A stretch of 28,752 nt of DNA. It comes from Phallusia fumigata (lineage: Eukaryota; Chordata; Ascidiacea; Phlebobranchia; Ascidiidae). This document shows positions 22,105 to 28,752 of this stretch, in pieces. The stretch covers positions 1 through 28,752 of the forward strand of contig QXVZ01028201.1 of assembly GCA_008931825.1 (NCBI GenBank), read 5' to 3'. The position numbers and the translations under genes were made by a program. The notes below the pieces were generated by a model. It saw nothing but the letters and a program-made list of their open reading frames with translations, did no database searches and was not told where the DNA came from. Within the stretch, counting starts at the first letter, position 1. Every line of letters starts with the position of its first letter.

Positions 22105-23149
22105 ATTTGTTTAAATCTAAAGTGAAACTCGACCGAATTGTTGTGAATTACTTTGCTAAAGTGTTATGCGTCGTGTAATGGGTTATCAAACAAAACATAA
22201 TCTTGCAGGTGCATGGGGCATACAAACATCACCCTCGAAACACAAAACTTACCAGGCAACTTCAAAAATTAAATTGAAACATGCTTGTTGTGCGCAGTTT
22301 TGCTTCTGTCAAGAGGTAAAAGTGTAGCCAATACCAGAGGCCAGAAGATCTTAAAATTGGGGACATTTCGCTGTATCATGGGAGCTAATTTTTTGGGTAT
22401 TGGCAAAGTAATGTTCCAACACAGCTTTTTCCTAATGGTATGAAGTTTCTTTTGTTCACAATGGACACGTCAGTCGGTGAATAAAATGGTGATGGGTCGT
22501 TTGTAAACAACAGGGCCATCAGATTTTAACGTATTATTTCGATTGGATTATAAAAATTCTGGAAAAGTGGTGCCCAGAACGACAGGTTAGATATTCTTGG
22601 TGTTCATCGTTTTTCGATCTTAATAAAAATACATTATACCACTTGCTGGTCCGAGAAAGTTTTGAGGAAGTATATTATGAAGACGAAGCCTAACTGCGTC
22701 CGGTAAAAAAATGACACTTTCCGGAAATCGATAGGACTTCACTCCATGCCACAGGAGAAACAACTGCATATAACTCTGTTTATACTTCCAAGACTGCCGG
22801 ACCATTTCAGTTTCGGTTTGCCGCTAACGTGCACATGTTACATTTTCGCGTTTTTATGATACATGTTTGCTTTCCAGAAAAAAAAGGTTTAATAAAGTTA
22901 ATGGCACTAGTTTGTTTTGTTACCTGCAAGATATTCACAATATACCCTCTATCATGGTATTTGTTGAAGTTCCGTTGCGTCTGTGTCGTTTATAGAAATG
23001 TTGTTTTGTATTTAAAGAAATGTCACTTCGGTACAGTTAAACCGATCGAGTTTCGTACACTGAGACAATGTAGCTTAACTATGGTGACACGTAAAAAGTT
23101 GTAACCCACGCATAACCAGACAAAAACCTTTCAATCTGTGTAAAAGTAA
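22105..23149. other. Gene C 3' UTR and intergenic DNA; nothing else recognised
   Basis: Follows the stop codon of gene C. Contains the candidate poly(A) signals named there. No open frame with a domain, RNA gene or match to the flank modules was seen in 22500-23149. Confidence 0.4.
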
Positions 23150-24783
23150 TCATCACGCCGACCGCATCGATAGTCAGGAAACTTATATGCCTCAAAGTCC
23201 CGAGTCAGGAACTCATATGCCTCAAATTTCCGCTTTGGCTATTAATTTTCGTTTCGTATTACAGCAAGGAAGCAATTAATTAGAGTCTCCTCTAGTACAC
23301 GAAAGGCACAGGAATATTTCACGTTTGAATGGAAATTACAATAGTTAATTATATTAGTGCATGTAGTGCATTGCGTGCCTGGTTACTGTATTTGTTTGAT
23401 GACTGTGATAGTTTAAAGGGCAACGATCACAAATACATTGATAAACGTGGTTTAAAACGTACAAAACAATGGTGTGCATCGGACCAAAATATAGGGAAAC
23501 TCTTGTTTGTACAGGAAGAGCTTTTTTTCTTGTTTCAGCGAATTATGCATTGCCAAATGTTTACAGTCAGGAGCTTCCTCCTTATACAGAGCATACACAT
23601 TGTATGTCTAATGACATTTAATGCAGTGAATAAAAATGAGTAAAAACAAACTATTTACGAGAAACGTCGATCCGTCAACATAATATCGGTATAGGGGCAA
23701 TAATAGCGAAAAAAATGAAACAAAGTAAACTGTTTAGGTAAAAACTACATTGCCAAACAGCTCCTAATATTGATCGTCTGTATAAAGATCAACAATAGGA
23801 TAGAGCAGGGTTTCAAAAGGCGACCCGCGACAGCATTTCACGTGACCCGCTGGTATGGAAATTATGTTACATATGTCCCGCCCAAAGTTTTGATTACGCT
23901 TTTGGATTAAAACGACCTTATTATGACTTCACGCAAAAGCAAGAAGAAAGAGTACATGGTACTGACGCAACACAAATCTTAAAAGGTTGATAAGATCGTT
24001 ATGCAGCCATGTATTGTGCTAATTATATGGTTGCAACTTCGGAAAAAACGCTGGCGCGCGGACGCCTTTAACCGATTAAAAATGGCCCAAATTGAAAAAG
24101 TTTCGACACCCCTAGCATAGAGTTTTAATTCAAGGATCGAAAAAAGTTGCCTTTGTTGAAAGGATTCGACTACGATAACAAAAACAATATTTTCTAATGA
24201 TACCTGATTCAGTAAATAGCATAATACATTTTTGGAACGTCTAATATTAGACAGGACACAAGTTTTACATCGTAAGTGAGAAAATTTTGTACATTTAACC
24301 CTACACCTTCAGTAAAAAGCGTCAAACTTGCAAAGTCAACATTTGATGTACTGTTTGCTTTTTACACTATGTGAAAATATTCTAAACATTTTTTAACCAA
24401 TTTTTGTGAAGGCGTTAACAAATAAAGGCATTTTTTAACAAATTCCTTTTGCGTGATTAAATGCGAAATATCAAGTCGTTGCAGATGGAAAAGTGCAAAT
24501 TTATCGGTAAAAGACAAACGGGATTAACAAAATGCGTGGTGTACAGCAGTTTGCAACATAACACACACTTTAGTTTACGTTTGCACCAAGAGAAAAATTT
24601 CGAAAATCTGTCATACGTCTTCGAAATGTAGATACATTCAAATAATTTTTTCGTTGTTAAAGTAGTAATAGAAAGCTTAATAGTTGCGTTTACTACGCAC
24701 ATTTATGTGGAACTTGAAAAGCTTAACGGCTGCTTAAATTAGCTTAGAAATAAAAAAAAAACAACGATCTGAAACAAATTACT
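23150..24783 (-). repeat. 3'-flank module, inverted copy downstream of gene B
   Basis: Read on the minus strand it follows the stop of gene B and matches the other flank copies in order: 24480-24590 with 3229-3330, about 24120-24290 with 1509-1660, 23640-23790 with 1690-1860 and 14340-14490, and 23215-23275 with 2256-2320 and 15095-15150. The hAT-like MITE at 23806-24114 interrupts it. The + strand frame at 23329-23643 is antisense to this non-coding repeat and is not called. Confidence 0.75.
23806..24114. mobile_element. hAT-like MITE with 8-bp target-site duplication
   Basis: Starts CAGGGTTTCAAAAGGCGACC and ends AAAGTTTCGACACCCCTA. The reverse complement of the end (TAGGGGTGTCGAAACTTT) is an imperfect inverted match to the start. 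Flanks are GGATAGAG (23798-23805) and GCATAGAG (24115-24122), 7 of 8 identical, as expected for an old hAT 8-bp duplication. About 309 bp, no transposase frame. Flank copies at 1660-1700 and 14310-14350 pass through this point without the insert, giving an empty site. Confidence 0.7.
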
Positions 24784-27700
24784 TTATGTGCCACATCGAA
24801 ATTTCAGTTCCGTGCCCGTTAGTCTGGGTTGTTTTAATGTTACCCAGTTAGCACGGCACCATTGGGGGCACAGAAAAGGAGGATTCCAGGCGCCGTTTAG
24901 AGTCGCATGGGAACAAGCATTGGTCCACCAGCCACCTTCTCTGCGCGAAAATTTGGCGCAATGAAAACTGTTAAAAAATAAGTTGTGATTATAACTGTTC
25001 AAATTCCGCAGTATTATGCAGCGAAAGGGCAATAAACGTTGATCATTTAAAATTGAAAGAAGTTAAAGGTAATTTTATGTTTAGATGAAATGACAATAAA
25101 GTTGGTAGTTATGCTTCATTAATAAAATTGCAGCAAACATTGGAGAGCTTTGCTGTTGAAAAATAAGTTATTGGACGACTTGGTGGAAATTTTGATGAGG
25201 AAGCAACTATTTTATTTATGTTTGCAACTTACGACGGAGCGTTGTCATTATCGCGGTCCCTGGTGCTGAACTTTACTCCGTTGGAGTTGAAGTATGAATA
25301 TTTGGTAACGATGCTGTCTCCTGCCGTTCCAGTATATCCACCCACGCACAGCACATAGCCACTGCTTTCTGAGCCCACACCAAAACGACTGAAAAAACAA
25401 TTTAACGGTCGTTTGTACTGTTTTTTCGGAAGTTACCAAGTAAACACATGGCGAGAATGAGTGACAGGTTTATATTGACTTTGACCAATAGAATGGTCTT
25501 CACACATCGAAACTGAAGAAATAAACAGAATGAACATAGAATCGTCATAGATTAATATTTGAGTCAGCAACCCAATATTTGAGTCAGCTTTATTTCGAAA
25601 TACCATACACTTATTAAGTGTGGACACAAGTAAAAATAAAACAACTGAATACAGAAGGGACAGCGCCAAACTTAAGACGTTTTAATACTGGATAATCATA
25701 TTAGGATGCGACGTCGTAGTGCTTTGTAATTATATTTTTCTCAACAAAGCGCTACTTTACTAATGTCTTGCTTTTTGATTGTTGCATTTTGTGCTAATTG
25801 TTTCCTACAGAGCTGCTGTTATAAAAATGTAGCGGTTTAAGCCAAGGGAATATAGGTTCGGCTATTTTTACCCCATGATACAAGTTAAAAATCGCTTATG
25901 TGTATCGGCACAGTAAATTAAAGTGAATTTACCCTATATTCCTACATTACCTATACTCGGCGTAACTTGTTTCCCCTTCGATGTCTTTCAGTTCAACGCG
26001 AAGTCGGCACTGGTGGCACTGAAAACCTTTCGTCGCCTTGTGAATGTTTTCAAGACCTGACAGAGACCAAGGTAAACTGAAATTAAACAATTTTTGTATA
26101 ATTAAACAGTTTTGAGCCTAACACGAACACATTGAAGAAGAAAACGCACACGGAACTTAATGTTTAATTTGTTTATTCAACAAAACCAGGATGTATTGGG
26201 TAATACTGTATCAACGTGAATAAAAATGTTTTTGTTAGATAACACAGAACCGTACATGTTAAGATAACATTCATAATAAAAATGATAAAGTGGGGTTCTT
26301 GACTAAAATTAAAATCACAAATCAAGGCCCGTTTGGCAACGTTACATTTTCAGTACGCCATGCTAGGTATTTCTAAACATTTTTCTTACCCCACCAAAAC
26401 TCTCCGTTCAAACATCCAAATCCGTTTCTGTAATCCGACCAGTAGACTTGAAAGTCCACACTGCCATCAAATCGACGTTGGAACACCTACATAAAAATAG
26501 GATACGAAGTTTGCCGTCTTGTCTGTCGCGATAGATTTTGCGACAACTCTTCCGGGGTTGTTACAGTTTCTGCATTGGTCTAACCAGCATCATATATAAC
26601 TGTAGTCTGACGAAGCATATCTTTCAAGTTAAATCCGCGCATTTACATGCTGTGCAACGTGGCGCCTCTATTTTCGTCTTGGAATGGTTTTATATTTCTG
26701 TTGTGTTAGTGTGGAATATGTGGTAACTTCCGTCTTCTGTTGCAGTTGCATTTAGCATTTAAACACGTGCGTATTTAAACAAAAGCTCAATTTTCCTTAC
26801 CAACCACCCGTTGTCGCAAACCACTTCGTCTCCCGATTTCTGAACAAACTTTCCTGTCAAATTTCCGTTCCAGCAGTGAGTAAACTCTGAAGAACGAAAT
26901 GATGCGATGTTCGACCGCTCTTCACTAGCTTAAGTGCCATTTCGGTGAGATTTTAAACTACTGTAAATCTGTGCTTGTGGATTCAATCAGAAGTTAATTA
27001 GGTTCAAAACAACCAGTTCGGACTTGCCGTCGTTTCACTGACAACTAACTATTCGACTTGACTCATGTCACAGAACTTTATACGTGTCACCTATTTCGCA
27101 ATACTTTCCACTATATCCTGGGGTACACACACAGATGTATTCCCCTATCCCATCGATACATGAACTTCCATGTTTACAAGCGTTGTTAGAACATTCATTC
27201 ATGTATAAATGAAAATTAGCATAGTTTGTATATTGCGATTGTTATGGAAATCTTGGCGCTCGTTATGAGAAGTCCTAAATTAGGTCTTAAAACAGTTTCG
27301 AGCTCATACAATGTTTTTGTTGAATAAGTTTTCATACTAGTGTCGCTAGGTCTGTCAACGAAAATAGTAATACCTTAAAGAATAAAATCAGACGTCGCTA
27401 CGTACCTGTAAAGGCGAAGGCCGCCTTCGACGGCGAAGCTGATTTGCTTTTGACACCGTTCGATGTGGATCCACTGTATGAACTTTGACTCTTTGCGGTG
27501 TAGAATGTCACCATTCCGCCTTTTTCTTATAAAAACGTTAAATTAATTGTCTATGTGTCCATATTATACCTTATAGATTATAGAGGTCTCTCATTTTTTT
27601 TACTTCGTAGCTTTGTTTTTTACTTTTTACAATTGCACAGCGTGGATTATTACTTTAACCTACCTGATAACATTCCAGCATGTACAGCAGCTCTACACAC

Positions 27701-28658
27701 AGAAGACTTGTAATTGTAGATGCCCGAACCATACACCGCCTCCCCTTTGCAATAAGCTGGACACACAACAGTGGTTATTGGAGTTGACGAGTCCCCTTGG
27801 GTTGCGCATGTCACTGTAGGAAATGGAATATACTACTGAGCAAATTTTTTCACGGCCCATTACAAGCTTCCAAAATACCACATGATCCGAAGCTTTACTA
27901 TTTTTATGTGTTTGTTTAATTTTTGCTCTTTCAAAGAACAAAGTTATCAGAGAGATAACTAAAAACACAAATAGTTCTGGACCATATAAAACAATAAAAA
28001 CCTACTATCTGTGAAACATCTTTACTTTCGAATAGCGTCTCCACCGCAAATTAACATAAGAACCAACCCACTTTCAAATGAATAGGAAGCTCCATCAGCT
28101 GAACAAGACTCACTGCTCACCGCATTCCGCTCTCCGCCGTTGTAAAGATGGTTACGTCGTCCCGGACTTCGGTAAACAACCACTGGCCCACCGCCACCTA
28201 CGTGTAAACAAACTATAATTTACCTGCAGTCGCCTAGCTCTGCAACGCGACTCAAACACCGCCTGTTTCCCGAGCGTAATCCTATTGTTTTGTATGTGGA
28301 TAGTAAAAGCAACAAGTGAGACAAACCTCACTCTTTAAATAAAAACTCTTTCGTACCATCAATCCATTGATCCTGCATAGCAGCGAGACAGATTGGACCT
28401 CTGGAGTAAATCCTATCTCCACATAATGTCGAGTGTTGCCTCCAACAGTCGGCTGGGCATAGGATTTGGGTGATGGAATGCTTCAAATCAGAAAACTCCG
28501 TGTCGCAAGTCACTAAAGAAACATGTGGGAGATTGCTTTAAATTTAATGGATTGTATCAAGCATTAAAACATACATTATACGTACCTTGAAGTTCTTTGC
28601 TGTTACGAAGCAATACTAGGATGATAAAAAAAATACATCGTAGGTTTTTTACCCTCAT
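24784..28658 (-). CDS. Gene B: secreted LCCL-LCCL-(EGF)-fibrinogen domain protein, inverted paralog of gene A
   Basis: Minus-strand exons, 5' to 3': 28658-28586, 28512-28357, 28197-28072, 27813-27664, 27519-27406, [EGF 27204-27091, acceptor lost], 26886-26801, 26486-26390, 26056-25951, 25388-25233, 24967-24784. Without the EGF exon this gives 1248 nt, 415 residues plus stop; phases agree either way. Start [17 protein letters not shown] is a signal peptide. The two LCCL exons differ from gene A at one residue each (E/D; K/E), then divergence rises. FReD hallmarks are present: [96 protein letters not shown]. The terminal exon is shorter than in A (184 versus 202 nt) and has extra cysteines (PPFLCPQWC). 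Predicted extracellular; same unknown ligand question as A. Confidence 0.87.
27091..27204 (-). pseudogene. EGF exon of gene B with destroyed splice acceptor
   Basis: Coding content is intact ([34 protein letters not shown]) and the donor GTGAC is present. However, the two bases before the exon are AT, where gene A has AG (TTCATTAAG|AC versus TTCATTTAT|AC), and no AG occurs in the preceding stretch. The exon is phase 1-1 and 114 nt, so skipping it keeps the frame. Either the protein lacks EGF or this is an allele or base-call error. Confidence 0.7.
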
Positions 28659-28752
28659 TTTGCTTTTGACTTTATCACTTGAGTTTTTCTGACACAACCC
28701 ATTTAAAGTCAATGCATTATTTTATTTCTGACTTCACCTTTAGTGGTGCAAG
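28659..28752 (-). promoter_or_regulatory. Immediate upstream/5' UTR of gene B (partial)
   Basis: Only 94 bases upstream of the gene B start codon are in the window. No TATA box or other recognised element is visible; the promoter presumably continues outside. Confidence 0.3.

Noticed and set aside
23329..23643. 104-codon + strand open frame
   Set aside because: Lies antisense within the inverted non-coding 3'-flank repeat; frame not preserved in other copies.
25553..25589. Short direct repeat around AATATTTGAGTCAGC
   Set aside because: Two short copies in an intron of gene B; no sign of function or CRISPR-like structure.
27693..27968. 91-codon minus-strand frame overlapping LCCL exon of gene B
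   Set aside because: Different frame from the real exon 27813-27664, which is set by phase and LCCL motifs.

Overview
The window is animal (metazoan) DNA. It is AT-rich, every gene is split by short GT-AG introns, and the predicted proteins are secreted or membrane modules (LCCL, EGF, fibrinogen C-terminal, SEA-like, mucin-like) typical of animals. Compact introns, single-N joins and two copies about 5% apart beside one N point to an assembly of a very heterozygous diploid invertebrate. A tunicate such as Ciona would fit, but this is an inference from style, not from a marker gene.

Layout: (1) 1-1196, + strand: the last exons of a fibrinogen-domain (FReD) gene whose 5' part lies outside the window. 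(2) 1200-7180: duplicated 3'-flank modules, two decayed copies of the FReD terminal exon (about 2960 and 3757), and a tandem duplication of the promoter/first-exon region (5568-6245 and 6473-7366). (3) 7294-13893, + strand: gene A, 11 exons, 453 codons, encoding signal peptide - LCCL - LCCL - calcium-binding EGF - FReD. Its fifth intron holds a dead LINE reverse-transcriptase fragment. (4) 13894-17514: another copy of the 3' flank, then a stretch with one frameshifted LCCL exon relic. (5) 17515-22104, + strand: gene C, 8 exons, 681 codons, a type I membrane protein with a Ser/Thr-rich mucin-like ectodomain, SEA-like segment, EGF-like modules, one transmembrane helix and a 148-residue tail ending in a class I PDZ-ligand motif. 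(6) 22105-24783: unassigned sequence, then an inverted copy of the 3' flank carrying a hAT-like MITE with target-site duplication. (7) 24784-28658, - strand: gene B, the inverted paralog of gene A, with the same exon plan but with the EGF exon apparently lost through an AG-to-AT acceptor change.

The three FReD genes are almost invariant in their LCCL exons and strongly divergent in the last two exons, which form the calcium/ligand-binding P region of fibrinogen domains. A cluster of variable secreted FReD proteins around a mucin/EGF membrane protein invites comparison with invertebrate recognition loci (ligand plus receptor clusters). No function can be proven from this sequence. All exon models were assembled by hand from open frames, matching phases and splice dinucleotides. 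Three single Ns (537, 7272, 21761) are assembly joins, and the duplications touching them are likely artefacts or alleles.
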